Source: Pseudomonas argentinensis (lineage in GTDB: Bacteria > Pseudomonadota > Gammaproteobacteria > Pseudomonadales > Pseudomonadaceae). Taken from it: a DNA stretch of 64,000 nt. Position 1 is the first letter of the stretch. Each line of letters opens with the position of its first letter. Shown in pieces: positions 49,825 to 58,446 of this stretch. The position numbers and the translations under genes were made by a program. The notes under the pieces are model-generated. The model searched no databases. It had not been told where the DNA came from and saw only the letters and a program-made list of their open reading frames with translations. The stretch spans positions 3,224,001-3,288,000 of the forward strand of contig NZ_CP056087.1 of assembly GCF_001839655.2 (NCBI RefSeq), read 5' to 3'.

Positions 49825-49848
49825 CACTCGTTGCGTGGCTGAGCGGTG

Positions 49849-50880
49849 TCAGCTGGTACCGGCAGCCGTCACCGGCAACTGGAACTCGTCGAACCGCACC
49901 ACCTCCTCCCCCAGCCACTCATTCACCTGCAGCAGCCTGGCCTGAATCGGCTCCAGTTCGTTCATCGCCCACACCTCGGCGGCATCCCTGATCGAGCCGA
50001 ACCCGCCGGCGTTCTGCGGCACGATGCCCATCAGTTGCGGCGGAATGCGCAGGGCCGCCAGCAGGTCGTCACGGCTGATGTTCTTGATCGCCGCGAAGTC
50101 GTCCTTGGCTGACACCTCGCTGATCGGAATCAACTGGATGCCCTCTTTCTTACCACCTGGCGCGTACATGAACAGGTTGCGGAAATTGCCCGGGCCCTTG
50201 CTGTCCTTCATGGCCTGGCGCAGATCGGTGACGAACGACTCGTCCTGCACCGCATCCGTCATGTACAGGATGAAGCCCGCGTGCGACCCGTTCTGGTAGT
50301 ACTTGCGTCGGAACAGCGTGGCCGACTCATTCAGCAGCGCGCTCTGAAGCGCCGCCAGCCACTCGGGCAGCCCGTAGATTTCCTGGTTGATGTCGGCCTC
50401 GCGCACATGGCACACCGTGCCGCGCCGGAACTCGTGCTCATCCTTCCAGCCGCGCACCTGGTAGTACTGGTCCAGGTCGGTACCGCGCCGCATGTACTTG
50501 GCCAGCACCGGCCGCAGCCCCAGCGTGCTGCGCAGCATATTGTCGTGCTTCTCCAGGTAGGCGTTGCCGAAGGTGCCCCAGTCCGTGGCGAACTGCTCGA
50601 ACGCCTGGCGGCTCAACAGCCGGTGCGGCTTGAAGGTGCGCACCAGCATGTTGCGACGGAAATTAAGGCCCGACTGCAGGTAGACGCTCGCCCTGGTCGA
50701 CCGGGCCAAGCCGTCCAGCGACATCGGCGGCTCATACCATCGCCCATTGGCCCAGCATTCCAGGTAATCCAGGATCTCCCGGCCATCGAGCACCGGCACC
50801 GGGTCTCCGAACGTGAACGCCTCAGCGCGCGCGCCCTGGCCACTCAATTGCTGGGCCTGCGCCCCTTGGTTATCGCTCAT
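49849..50880 (-). CDS. Q: Phage portal protein (P2 gpQ family)
   Basis: 343 aa, one residue from the P2 gpQ length I remember. Typical N-terminal region TFGDPVPVLDGREILDYLECWANGRWYEPPMSLDGLARSTRASVYLQSGLNFRRNMLVRTF, then DWGTFGNAYLE and the KEGIQLIPISEVSAKDDFAAIKNISRDDLLAALRIPPQLMGI portal core. It forms the dodecameric DNA gate of the capsid. The start overlaps the P stop (TGATG), so the two are coupled. Confidence 0.95.
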   Translation of the reverse strand: MSDNQGAQAQQLSGQGARAEAFTFGDPVPVLDGREILDYLECWANGRWYEPPMSLDGLARSTRASVYLQSGLNFRRNMLVRTFKPHRLLSRQAFEQFATDWGTFGNAYLEKHDNMLRSTLGLRPVLAKYMRRGTDLDQYYQVRGWKDEHEFRRGTVCHVREADINQEIYGLPEWLAALQSALLNESATLFRRKYYQNGSHAGFILYMTDAVQDESFVTDLRQAMKDSKGPGNFRNLFMYAPGGKKEGIQLIPISEVSAKDDFAAIKNISRDDLLAALRIPPQLMGIVPQNAGGFGSIRDAAEVWAMNELEPIQARLLQVNEWLGEEVVRFDEFQLPVTAAGTS

Positions 50881-52640
50881 CAGCTGAACTCCATGATGGC
50901 CGTGTTGCTGGTGGTCTGCCCTTCCAGCGGCTCATTGATCAATGCGTGGAACAGCGCCCACGCCAGGTCGGCATGCCCGGTCGCATCACTGCGCCCGGCC
51001 GTGTAGGTGAATTGGCGCCCACTGGGCGTCATGGTCTTGCGGATGGCCATCAGCGCCTGCGCGACGTCCGTCCAGCCGGCGTCGAACTCGAAGCGCCCTT
51101 TGCGAATCACGTCCCAGGCCTTCATCACCAGGCGGGTTTTCACTTCCGGGCTGTAGCTGAAGGTGCGCAGGCCTGGGAAGAACTGCTTCACCAGCTGCGC
51201 GACGCCAGCGCCCATGCCTGTGGTGTCGATGCCGATATAGGTCACCCAGTAGCGCTGGGTGACCTGCTGGATTGTTCGCGCCTGGGCTTCGAAATCCATG
51301 CCGCGGAACTGATGCTTTTCGACCAAGCGAAACTTGCCGCCCGGCACGAGCGGCGGCGCCACCACCACCAGGCCGGCCGTGTCGCCGTTCTCGGCCGGGT
51401 CGTAGCCCACCCATACCTGGCGCTCGCCCAGCGGCCGCGGCGCGAACGGCTTGTAGTCCTCCCACACCTCCCAGCTGTCGACCATGCAAGGCTGCAGCAT
51501 CTGAAGCGGGAAGATGCTGTCGCCGTCGTTCACGAACTGGCACATCAACAGGTTTTCGAAGGCCTGGGCGTCGTACTCGAGGCGCAGCTCTTCCAGGTCG
51601 AACAGATCGCACCCTCGCGACTCCGCATCCAGAATGGTCACGATCTGCCGCCAGATCCCGTCATCGCACCGCCGGCCCTGCTGCAGGGCATCGTGGCTCA
51701 CATCGATGTTCAGGTGCTGCGCCGTAGGCTTGCCCTTGTTGTGCCGCTCGCCGGTCCAGTAGATATACGCCGGGTGGGCCATGCTCGATGGCGTCGAGAA
51801 GTACGTCTTGCGCCAGTGCTTATGCAGCGCCATGCCCGAGGCGACCTTGTTGATTTCCTCGAAGCCGTGCACCCAGAAGAATTCGTCGAAGTAGAAATTG
51901 CCGCTGCGTCCCTGAGCGGTGCGAAAGTTCGTACCCAGGAAGTGCAGCTCGGCGTTGTTCCACAGCACGATGGGGTCGCCCGTCAGCTTCACCCCCAACA
52001 CCTCGTTCATGAACGACTGCATGTAGTTCTTGAACTGGTGCGCCTGCGCCTTGCTGGCCGATAGGAAGATCTGGTTACGCCCGGTGGTGATCGCGTCGAT
52101 CAGGGCCTCCCGCGCGAAGTAATACGTGGCGCCGATCTGACGCGACTTGAGCAACATCCGCGTGCGCTGGTTGCCAGCGCGGTACCAGTCGAGCTGGTAA
52201 TCGAAGCACCCATCCTTGAACGCCTCGACCAGCGTCTCGATCTGCTCTTCGCTCAGCTCGTTGCGAACCGCCTGTTTTTTTGGTCCTTCGTTGCGCTTGG
52301 CTAGGTTCGGGTTGAGCTCGCCCTCGGTGCCGCCATCCTGGAAGCGTTGGATGCGCGCTTGCCGCTCCAGTTGCCGGTGCAGCAGATCGATTTCCTTGAA
52401 ATCGCCGCCCGTCTTCCCCTCTTTCAGGATCAGCTGCACCAGCCGCGCTTCCAGCGCCCCGCCGATACGCTCGACGTTATCGGCCCTGTCCCATTCGTCC
52501 CTGGTCTTCCAGCTGTGGACGGTCTTTTCCTTCTCGCCCAGGTAGTCGGCGATATCGGTGATGCGCCAACCCGTCCAGTACAGGAATTTGGCCTGGCGGC
52601 GGGAGTCGGTGGTCGGCTGGTAGGGGGCGGTAGTGTTCAT
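50880..52640 (-). CDS. P: Terminase large subunit, ATPase (P2 gpP family)
   Basis: 586 aa. N-terminal helix-turn-helix region (RRQAKFLYWTGWRITDIADYLGEKEKTVHSWKTRDEWDRA), ATPase with the Walker-like LKSRQIGATYYFAREALIDA and the acidic FYFDEFFWVHGFEEI, then the RNase-H-like nuclease with GYDPAENGDTAGLVVV and GIDTTGMGAG. It cuts at cos and packages DNA with the gpM subunit. The ATG has no ribosome site upstream; see the Ogr-site entry. Confidence 0.95.
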   Translation of the reverse strand: MNTTAPYQPTTDSRRQAKFLYWTGWRITDIADYLGEKEKTVHSWKTRDEWDRADNVERIGGALEARLVQLILKEGKTGGDFKEIDLLHRQLERQARIQRFQDGGTEGELNPNLAKRNEGPKKQAVRNELSEEQIETLVEAFKDGCFDYQLDWYRAGNQRTRMLLKSRQIGATYYFAREALIDAITTGRNQIFLSASKAQAHQFKNYMQSFMNEVLGVKLTGDPIVLWNNAELHFLGTNFRTAQGRSGNFYFDEFFWVHGFEEINKVASGMALHKHWRKTYFSTPSSMAHPAYIYWTGERHNKGKPTAQHLNIDVSHDALQQGRRCDDGIWRQIVTILDAESRGCDLFDLEELRLEYDAQAFENLLMCQFVNDGDSIFPLQMLQPCMVDSWEVWEDYKPFAPRPLGERQVWVGYDPAENGDTAGLVVVAPPLVPGGKFRLVEKHQFRGMDFEAQARTIQQVTQRYWVTYIGIDTTGMGAGVAQLVKQFFPGLRTFSYSPEVKTRLVMKAWDVIRKGRFEFDAGWTDVAQALMAIRKTMTPSGRQFTYTAGRSDATGHADLAWALFHALINEPLEGQTTSNTAIMEFS

Positions 52641-52685
52641 GGCGCCGATGCTGCCGCCCGCGCGCGTAAGCCCCTACCGGCGGGC

Positions 52686-52708
52686 GTTGTAGCGCGCCGC
52701 TCTACAAC
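52686..52708. promoter_or_regulatory. Ogr-type late activator site 1, divergent P and O promoters
   Basis: GTTGTA-N11-TACAAC dyad between the divergent P and O genes. Going rightward, a GACCAT hexamer lies 33-38 bases past the site, giving a predicted start about 45 bases before the O ATG. Going leftward, CAGCAT lies at exactly the same offset, placing the predicted start at the base next to the P ATG. P2 Ogr sites are TGT-N12-ACA centred at -55; here the gap is one base longer. Confidence 0.75.
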
Positions 52709-52797
52709 CTCACGTCGTTGCCGCCGCCTCGCCCACTGCCGACCATGCCCTCAACGCGAAACCCGCCACCAGCGACCCGCACCGAGGATTCCCAAGC

Positions 52798-53640
52798 ATG
52801 TCCGCCACCGCCAAAAAATTCCGTTCCAAATGGACCCGCATCGCCACCGAAGGCGCCACCACCGACGGCCGCAAGATCGAGCGCAAATGGATCGAGCAGA
52901 TGGCTGCCCAGTACAGCCGCAACACCTACGGCGCACGCATCAACTGCGAGCACATCAAGTCGTACTTTCCGGGCAGTGAGTTCGGCGCCTATGGCGACGT
53001 GGTGGCGCTGAAGGCTGAAGAAGTCGAACTCAACGGCGAGAAGAAGCTCGGCCTGTTCGCCCAGCTGGAGCCCAACGAAGCACTGCTCGCACTCAACAAA
53101 AAGGGCCAGAAGATCTACACCTCCATCGAGGTGCAGCCTGAGTTTGCCGACACCGGCAAGGCGTACCTGGTCGGCCTGGCCGTAACCGACACCCCGGCCA
53201 GCCTGGGTACCGAGGCGCTCAGTTTCAGCGCCCAACACGGCACCTTGGCCGGCCGCAAGCAGCACGCCGAGAACCTGTTCACCGCTGCGGCCGAAACCGC
53301 CCTCGACTTCGAAGAAATCGACGACACCCCCAGCATGTTCGCCGCCCTGAAAGGCCGCATGGCCGACCTGCTGAAACTGAGCAAGGACAAGGAAGGCAAG
53401 GACGCCGCCCACTTCGCAGAGCTGGGCGAAATGATCGGCGACCTGGCCGAGCACGGCGCCAAACAGGCCGAAGCCTTTGCCACCGTGAAGTCCGCCCACG
53501 AAAAGCTCCAGGCCGACCACACCAAGCTGGCCGGCGAATTCGCCGACCTGCTCAAGAAGCTGGGCGACACCCAAGAGCACTCCCACAAACCGCGCCCCCC
53601 GGTCACCGGTGGTGATGGCGCCACCCTCACCGACTGCTGA
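52798..53640 (+). CDS. O: Capsid scaffold and maturation protease (P2 gpO family)
   Basis: 280 aa. The N-terminal serine protease has D23 (TTDGR), H52 (NCEHIKSYFPG) and S109 (KIYTSIEVQP), matching the P2 gpO triad arrangement. The C-terminal third is helical scaffold (FAELGEMIGDLAEHGAKQAEAFATVKSAHEKLQADHTKLAGEFADLLKKL). It shapes the procapsid and cleaves capsid, portal and itself. First gene of the rightward late operon; a GAGG site precedes the ATG. Confidence 0.95.
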   Translation: MSATAKKFRSKWTRIATEGATTDGRKIERKWIEQMAAQYSRNTYGARINCEHIKSYFPGSEFGAYGDVVALKAEEVELNGEKKLGLFAQLEPNEALLALNKKGQKIYTSIEVQPEFADTGKAYLVGLAVTDTPASLGTEALSFSAQHGTLAGRKQHAENLFTAAAETALDFEEIDDTPSMFAALKGRMADLLKLSKDKEGKDAAHFAELGEMIGDLAEHGAKQAEAFATVKSAHEKLQADHTKLAGEFADLLKKLGDTQEHSHKPRPPVTGGDGATLTDC

Positions 53641-53682
53641 TCCCCACGGACAAGCCACACCCACGGAACACCGGAGAAACCA

Positions 53683-54702
53683 ATGCGCAACGATACTCGC
53701 CAACACTTCGACGCCTACCTGAACCAGCTGGCCAAGCTGAGCGGCGTCAGCGACCCGACCAAGACTTTTGCTGTAGATCCAACCGTCCAGCAGCGTCTGG
53801 AAACCCGTATGCAGGAATCCAGCGAATTCCTCAGCCGCATCGGCATGCCCGGCGTCGACGAACTCAAGGGCGAAAAGGTCGGCCTGGGCGTCAGCAGCAC
53901 CATCGCCGGCCGTACCGACACCACCGGTGACGGCGTGCGTGTACCGCGCGACGTATCCGATCTGAGCAAGGACGGTTACGAATGCCGTCACACCGATTTC
54001 GACACCGCCGTGCGCTATGCGCAGCTGGACGCCTGGGCCAAGTTCCCCGACTTCCAGGCCCGTCTGCGTGACGCCATCCTCAAGCGTCAGGCCCTCGACC
54101 GCATCATGATCGGCTTCAACGGCACCAGTGCCGCCGCAACCACCAACCGCGCCACCAACCCGCTGCTGCAAGACGTGAACATCGGCTGGCTGCAGAAGTA
54201 CCGTAACAACGCACCGCAGCGCGTGATGAAGGGCGGCAAGGCTGCAAACAAGGTCGTGATCGGCACTGGTGAAACCGCTGACTACAACAACCTGGACGCC
54301 CTTGTGTTCGACGCCGTGGCGAACCTCATTGACCCGTGGCACCGCAAGGACACCGGTCTGGTCGTGATCCTCGGCAGCAACCTGGTGCACGACAAGTACT
54401 TCCCGCTGATCAACAAGGAACAGGCCGCCACCGAGAAGCTGGCCACCGACATGATCATTTCCCAGAAGCGCATGGGCGGTAAGCAACCGGTCGAAGTACC
54501 GCATGTGCCGGACGGCGCCATGCTCATCACCAGCCTGGAAAACCTCGCCATCTACTGGCAGATCAGCGGTCGCCGCCGCCACGTCCAGGAAAACCCGAGC
54601 AAGAACCGCATCGAGAACTTCGAGTCCAGCAACGACGATTACGTCGTCGAGGACTACGGCCTCGGCTGCCTGATCGAAAACATCGAACTGCTGGAGGCCT
54701 GA
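53683..54702 (+). CDS. N: Major capsid protein (P2 gpN family)
   Basis: 339 aa. It starts MRNDTRQHFDAYLNQLAKLSGV, with TKTFAVDPTVQQRLETRMQESSEFLSRIGMPGVDELKGEKVGLGVSSTIAGRTDT and the C-terminal RRRHVQENPSKNRIENFESSNDDYVVEDYGLGCLIENIEL. HK97-fold capsid subunit. GGAGAAACC gives a strong ribosome site. Like P2 gpN it is expected to lose its N terminus to the O protease. Confidence 0.96.
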   Translation: MRNDTRQHFDAYLNQLAKLSGVSDPTKTFAVDPTVQQRLETRMQESSEFLSRIGMPGVDELKGEKVGLGVSSTIAGRTDTTGDGVRVPRDVSDLSKDGYECRHTDFDTAVRYAQLDAWAKFPDFQARLRDAILKRQALDRIMIGFNGTSAAATTNRATNPLLQDVNIGWLQKYRNNAPQRVMKGGKAANKVVIGTGETADYNNLDALVFDAVANLIDPWHRKDTGLVVILGSNLVHDKYFPLINKEQAATEKLATDMIISQKRMGGKQPVEVPHVPDGAMLITSLENLAIYWQISGRRRHVQENPSKNRIENFESSNDDYVVEDYGLGCLIENIELLEA

Positions 54703-54707
54703 TCGCC

Positions 54708-55418
54708 ATGGCACTGAGCCCTGCCAAGCGCCACTTCCAGCAGGCCACGGCTGCCATCGAGGCAGCCGCGGTGCTCGGCCCAGCCCTGACCATGGAAGGC
54801 GCCACCGCGTACGAGCTGATGCAAGCCCAGCTGCACCAGCACAAACAGCAACTCAAGAAGATCCAAAGCCAGGAAGGCAAGGCCGACACCAAGCGCAAGC
54901 TCCTGCCGGACTACGCCCCCTACGTCGAAGGCGTGCTCAGCGCTGGCAAGGGCGCCCAGGACGACGTGCTCACTACCATCATGCTGTGGCGCATCGACGT
55001 GGGCGACTACGCCGGCGCCCTGGCCATCGCCGAATACGCGTTGCCCTACAACCTCACCATGCCCGACAGCTTCGAGCGCTCGCTGGGCTGCGTCGTCGCC
55101 GAGGAAATCGCCAACGTCGCCATCAAGCAGCAGAAGGCCAGCGGCTCGTTTGATCTGGAGCTGCTGCTGCGCACCGAGGCGGCTACCGCCAACGAAGACA
55201 TGCCCGACGAAGCCCGCGCCAAACTCCACCTGGCCATCGGCAAGGCGGCATCTGCCCTGGTACCGGACGACGCCGACGCGGTCGACGCCCTGCCCCTGCT
55301 GCTCATGGCCAAGCAGGATCTGGCCCGCGCCATCGAGCTGCACACCAACTGCGGCGGCAAAAAGGATCTGGAGCGCGTCGAGCGCCTCCTGAAGAAACAC
55401 GCCGGCACCACCGGCTAA
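54708..55418 (+). CDS. M: Terminase small subunit, endonuclease (P2 gpM family)
   Basis: 236 aa. It begins MALSPAKRHFQQATAAIEAA and contains LPDYAPYVEGVLSAGKGAQDDVLTTIMLWRIDVGDYAGALAIAEYALPYNLTMPDSFERSL, the conserved core of gpM. It recognises and helps cut cos together with gpP. The gene starts 5 bases after N. Confidence 0.93.
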   Translation: MALSPAKRHFQQATAAIEAAAVLGPALTMEGATAYELMQAQLHQHKQQLKKIQSQEGKADTKRKLLPDYAPYVEGVLSAGKGAQDDVLTTIMLWRIDVGDYAGALAIAEYALPYNLTMPDSFERSLGCVVAEEIANVAIKQQKASGSFDLELLLRTEAATANEDMPDEARAKLHLAIGKAASALVPDDADAVDALPLLLMAKQDLARAIELHTNCGGKKDLERVERLLKKHAGTTG

Positions 55419-55519
55419 CCGAGCGTCCCCACGCGCCCGGCGGCTCGGGGTGAATCAGACAGGGTGTCTCCTTCCCTGCCCTGTGAAACCCCGACCACCG
55501 CCGACTTGAGGCCCTGACC

Positions 55520-55981
55520 ATGAGCGCATTCATAGCGGGTGGCGTTGCAGCGCCGCTCACACTCACCAACGACGGCTTCTGGCCGGACATCGACCTTGCC
55601 GACCTGCGCGACGCCCAGCGCATCGCCAGCAGCGTCACCAATGGCCGCCTGGAAACCGCCGTGGTGGCGGCCATGATCAGCGTCAACCGCGAACTCAGCA
55701 CCCGCAAGCTGCGGTACCAGGCCGAGGGGCACACTCACCTGGACGCCGTACCCGCCGACAAGATCGCCGAGCGCAGCGTCCTCACCATTCTCTACCAGCG
55801 CGCCGTCTACAGCGCCGCCAGCGCCGAGGTAGCAGAGCGCTACCGCAGCTTCGACGCCACCAACAGCGGCGCCGCCAAGGCCGAGGAAGAAGAACCCACC
55901 GTCGACGACTACCGCCGCGACAGCCGCTTCGCCATTCGCGATCTGCTCGGCATCAGCCGCACCACCGTCGAGCTGCTGTGA
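55520..55981 (+). CDS. L: Head completion/stabilisation protein (P2 gpL family)
   Basis: 153 aa. It has the conserved DGFWPDIDLADLRDAQRIASSVTNGRLETAVVAAMISVNREL and YRRDSRFAIRDLLGISRTTVELL. It closes the filled head before tail joining. There is a 101-base gap from M, with no terminator or promoter I could recognise. The stop overlaps gene X (TGATG). Confidence 0.92.
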   Translation: MSAFIAGGVAAPLTLTNDGFWPDIDLADLRDAQRIASSVTNGRLETAVVAAMISVNRELSTRKLRYQAEGHTHLDAVPADKIAERSVLTILYQRAVYSAASAEVAERYRSFDATNSGAAKAEEEEPTVDDYRRDSRFAIRDLLGISRTTVELL

Positions 55982-56187
55982 TGGCCACCCTCCGCGCCCA
56001 CCAGAACGAAACCCTCGACGCCCTCTGCTGGCGGCACTACGGCCGCACCGCCGGCGTCGTCGAGGCCGTGCTCGAGGCAAACCCCGGTCTCGCCGACCTG
56101 GGCCCCAACCTTCCACAAGGCCACCCCGTCACCCTGCCCGAGGCCGCCCCGCAGCCCGAGCAGCAGGCGGTAACCCTATGGGACTGA
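55981..56187 (+). CDS. X: Tail protein X (LysM-like, P2 gpX)
   Basis: 68 aa from the ATG at 55981, which overlaps the L stop; a GTG three bases earlier is an alternative. The sequence MATLRAHQNETLDALCWRHYGRTAGVVEAVLEANPGLADLGPNLPQGHPVTLPE has the LysM-like pattern of small tail/baseplate hub proteins. P2 gpX is 67 aa. Confidence 0.93.
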   Translation: MATLRAHQNETLDALCWRHYGRTAGVVEAVLEANPGLADLGPNLPQGHPVTLPEAAPQPEQQAVTLWD

Positions 56188-56211
56188 CCGTAACTACAGG
56201 GCAAAGGAACC

Positions 56212-56532
56212 ATGAAAATGCCTGACCGACCGGAAACCTGGGCCTTTCTCCTGGCCTGGCTCGAAAGCCACCACCCGCTGGTATACGCCGCGCTGCTCTC
56301 TGCGGCACTGGCCGCCGCCCGCCTCATCTACACCGGTGGCAGCCTGCGCCGCGCCCTGGGCGAGGGCTTCATCTGCGGGCTCATCACCCTGGCGGCCAGT
56401 AACGGCCTGTCGCTGATCGGCATCCCCCTGGAAGCCGCCCCCTTCTTCGGCGGCGTCATCGGCCTGCTGGGCGCGGACTCCATCCGCGCACTGCTGCAAC
56501 GCATCGCCCAACGCAAGGTAGACACCCCATGA
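56212..56532 (+). CDS. Phage holin
   Basis: 106 aa with three hydrophobic segments (LVYAALLSAALAAARLIY, GFICGLITLAASNGLSLIG, AAPFFGGVIGLLGADSI) and a charged C terminus (QRIAQRKVDTP). Together with its position before the endolysin this makes it the pore-forming holin that times lysis. An in-frame ATG at 56218 could serve as a second start, as in dual-start holins. The stop overlaps the endolysin start (ATGA). Confidence 0.88.
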   Translation: MKMPDRPETWAFLLAWLESHHPLVYAALLSAALAAARLIYTGGSLRRALGEGFICGLITLAASNGLSLIGIPLEAAPFFGGVIGLLGADSIRALLQRIAQRKVDTP

Positions 56533-57377
56533 CCCAGCCCACCCTTCGCCACGGCGATCGCTCCCAGGCCGTCCAGCAGTTGCAGCGCTCACTGGTCGCC
56601 CGCGGCTACACGCTCTACCCGGACGGCGAATTCGGCGACAAGACCGAGGCCGCAGTACGCGCCTTCCAGCTCAAGGTTGGCCTGGTGGTCGATGGCGCAG
56701 CCGGCCCGAAAACCCTGGCCGCCCTCGCCGGCGCCGACTGTTCCAAGCTGCTCAGCAACGCCACCCTGGTGGCTGCTGCCAAACGCCTTGGCGTAGAGCT
56801 GGCCTGCGTCTATGCCGTCAACGAAGTGGAGTCCGCCGGCGCTGGCTTCCTGGCCAACGGCAAGCCCGCCATCCTGTTCGAGCGGCACATCATGCATCGC
56901 CAATTGAGCACCCCGCGCACCTCTGATCAGGTCGCCGCCAAGCTCAAGGCCCGCGCCGATCTGCTCGCTACGGAATTCCCCAACCTGGTCAACGTCCGCC
57001 CCGGCGGTTACGCCGGCGGCGTGGCCGAGCACCAGCGCTTGGCCCAGGCGCGCCAGCTCGACGACACAGCCGCGCTCGAATCGGCCAGTTGGGGCGCCTT
57101 CCAGATCATGGGCTTCCACGCCACCAGCCTGGGCTACCCCTCCGTCCAGGCCTTCGCCGTCGCCATGGCCCAGGACGAAAACGCCCAGTTCAACGCCTTC
57201 GTGGCATTCATCGAGGTCGATCCCGTATTGCATAAGGCGCTGAAGGCGCGCAAATGGGCCGACTTCGCCAAGCGCTACAACGGCCCCAACTACGCCCGCA
57301 ACCTCTACGACGTGAAGCTGCAGCGCGCCTATGAGCGCCATGCCGGCTGTGGCTGCGGCCAACAGGCGGCCGCGTGA
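56529..57377 (+). CDS. Endolysin: peptidoglycan-binding domain plus N-acetylmuramidase
   Basis: 282 aa. Residues 8-65 are a PG_binding_1 module (LRHGDRSQAVQQLQRSLVARGYTLYPDGEFGDKTEAAVRAFQLKVGLVVDGAAGPKTLAAL). Residues about 85-275 are a DUF3380-type muramidase (AVNEVESAGAGFLANGKPAILFERHIMHRQL; SASWGAFQIMGFHATSLGY; RYNGPNYARNLYDVKLQRAYER), with the catalytic glutamate in NEVES. No signal peptide, so it depends on the holin. Confidence 0.94.
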   Translation: MTQPTLRHGDRSQAVQQLQRSLVARGYTLYPDGEFGDKTEAAVRAFQLKVGLVVDGAAGPKTLAALAGADCSKLLSNATLVAAAKRLGVELACVYAVNEVESAGAGFLANGKPAILFERHIMHRQLSTPRTSDQVAAKLKARADLLATEFPNLVNVRPGGYAGGVAEHQRLAQARQLDDTAALESASWGAFQIMGFHATSLGYPSVQAFAVAMAQDENAQFNAFVAFIEVDPVLHKALKARKWADFAKRYNGPNYARNLYDVKLQRAYERHAGCGCGQQAAA

Positions 57378-57922
57378 GCACCCTGCGCCAGGCCGCCTAC
57401 GGCCTCGCCCTGCTGCTGGCCACCGCGTTGCTCATCTGGGGCAGCTACCAGCAGAGCCAAGCCGCCCAGGCTCGCGCCGAGGTCGACGCCGAGCGCATCA
57501 CCGCCCTTGAACAGCGCAGCGCCCGCCAGGCCCAAACCATCATCACACTGGGCGCCGATATCGCCGCCCAGCGCCTGGCCCAGCAGAGCCTGCAGAACAC
57601 CCGCGCCGACCTGCAGCAGGCCAACGCCATGCACCAGGTGCAGAAAAAGGAGACCGTCCGTAATGACCCGCCTGCACAGAACTGGGCTGCTCAGCCTCTG
57701 CCTGCTCTCACTCGCCGCCTGCACCAGCGCCCCGCCATCACCGGAGCCAGTGGTTACCGTGCTTTCCTGTCCGGTCGTAACGCGCTGCCCCTGCCGCCGG
57801 CGGCGCCGATCGATAACGGCGGTCTCAGCGACGACAACGACGCCCTGCTCGCCGCCTGGGCCGACTGCGCCGCCCAGGTCGATGCCGTGTACGAGCACAA
57901 CCAGCAGAAGCCCGCGCCATGA
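57374..57922 (+). CDS. Inner-membrane spanin Rz, reading frame extended by a probable frameshift
   Basis: 182 aa as read, from a GTG overlapping the endolysin stop. N-terminal anchor (AAYGLALLLATALLIWGSY), a long coiled coil (residues 30-95) and NWAAQPLPALTRRLHQRPAITGASGY. The last 36 residues (LPPAAPIDNGGLSDDN...AAWADCAAQVDAVYEHNQ) look like the C terminus of Rz1, not Rz. One extra C in the C run at 57788-57791 would end Rz at the TAA at 57814 (147 aa) and return this tail to Rz1. Confidence 0.8.
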   Translation: MSTLRQAAYGLALLLATALLIWGSYQQSQAAQARAEVDAERITALEQRSARQAQTIITLGADIAAQRLAQQSLQNTRADLQQANAMHQVQKKETVRNDPPAQNWAAQPLPALTRRLHQRPAITGASGYRAFLSGRNALPLPPAAPIDNGGLSDDNDALLAAWADCAAQVDAVYEHNQQKPAP

Positions 57923-58007
57923 AGAAGCCCAACAGCCTGCGCGCGCACCTGCTTGCCAGCATCCCAAGCCTGCAGCACAACCCAGACCGCCTGCTGGTGT
58001 TCGTTGA
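57663..58007 (+). pseudogene. Outer-membrane lipoprotein spanin Rz1, apparently frameshifted
   Basis: It starts at the ATG at 57663 inside Rz in another frame. Lipoprotein signal MTRLHRTGLLSLCLLSLAAC with lipobox and proline-rich start (SAPPSPEPVVTVLSCPVVTRC) are intact. After TRC the frame becomes arginine-, serine- and threonine-rich, and runs on into gene R to 58007. With one added C at 57788-57791 it would continue PLPPAAPIDNGG...VYEHNQQKPAP and stop at 57922, giving a normal 86-residue Rz1. It is either a real mutation or a base-calling error. Confidence 0.7.
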
Positions 58008-58446
58008 TGGCGGCAAAATCCGCTCAACCAGCGCCCCCGGCCTGTCGTTCGAATACGAGTACCAGCTCAACGTCATCATCACCGACTTCCCCGGCTCGCC
58101 GGATGCTGTCAGCGTGCCCCTGCTCGCTTGGCTGTTGGTCAACCAGTCCGAAATGCTCACCAACCTGCAGAAGAGCACCGACGGCATCCAGTTCGAAGTC
58201 GACGTGCTCGACGGCAGCACCGTCGACCTGTCGCTTACCCTGCCGCTGACCGAGCGCATCATCGTCAAGCGGCAGGCCGACGGCACCCTGCATATCAGCC
58301 ACCCGGACGAACCCCAGCTCACCCCGCACCTGCCGCAAACCACGGTGCAGCTGATCGGCGAAGGCCAGGTGCTGGCCCAGTGGCCAAGCGGCCAGCCGGT
58401 CGGCGTCGATATCGAAACCCCACACCCGGCGCCCCGTCGTGGCTGA
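57919..58446 (+). CDS. R: Tail completion protein (P2 gpR family)
   Basis: 175 aa. It starts KKPNSLRAHLLASIPSLQHNPDRLLVFVDGGKIRSTSAPGLSFEYEYQLNVIITDFPGSPDAV, the typical gpR opening. It is somewhat longer than P2 gpR. It joins the tail to the head with gpS. The ATG overlaps the Rz stop (ATGA), and the end overlaps S by 8 bases. Confidence 0.92.
   Translation: MKKPNSLRAHLLASIPSLQHNPDRLLVFVDGGKIRSTSAPGLSFEYEYQLNVIITDFPGSPDAVSVPLLAWLLVNQSEMLTNLQKSTDGIQFEVDVLDGSTVDLSLTLPLTERIIVKRQADGTLHISHPDEPQLTPHLPQTTVQLIGEGQVLAQWPSGQPVGVDIETPHPAPRRG

Larger units (their letters stand above)
48939..49848. other. Prophage left-end segment between attL and gene Q, no convincing gene
   Basis: 910 bases. 48939-49100 is ordinary sequence. 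49100-49460 is strikingly AT-rich and packed with GGTAAT and ATTACC words, probably integrase arm sites. 49544-49569 is the cos site. 49807-49824 is the Q terminator. A minus-strand ORF at 49294-49515 (73 aa, MPAPVAERHGCWAALEDADGELPAEPC...) faintly recalls short phage Ash/Icd-like proteins but is in doubt. The phage phiCTX carries its cytotoxin gene in the equivalent slot; here no such gene is present. Confidence 0.7.
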
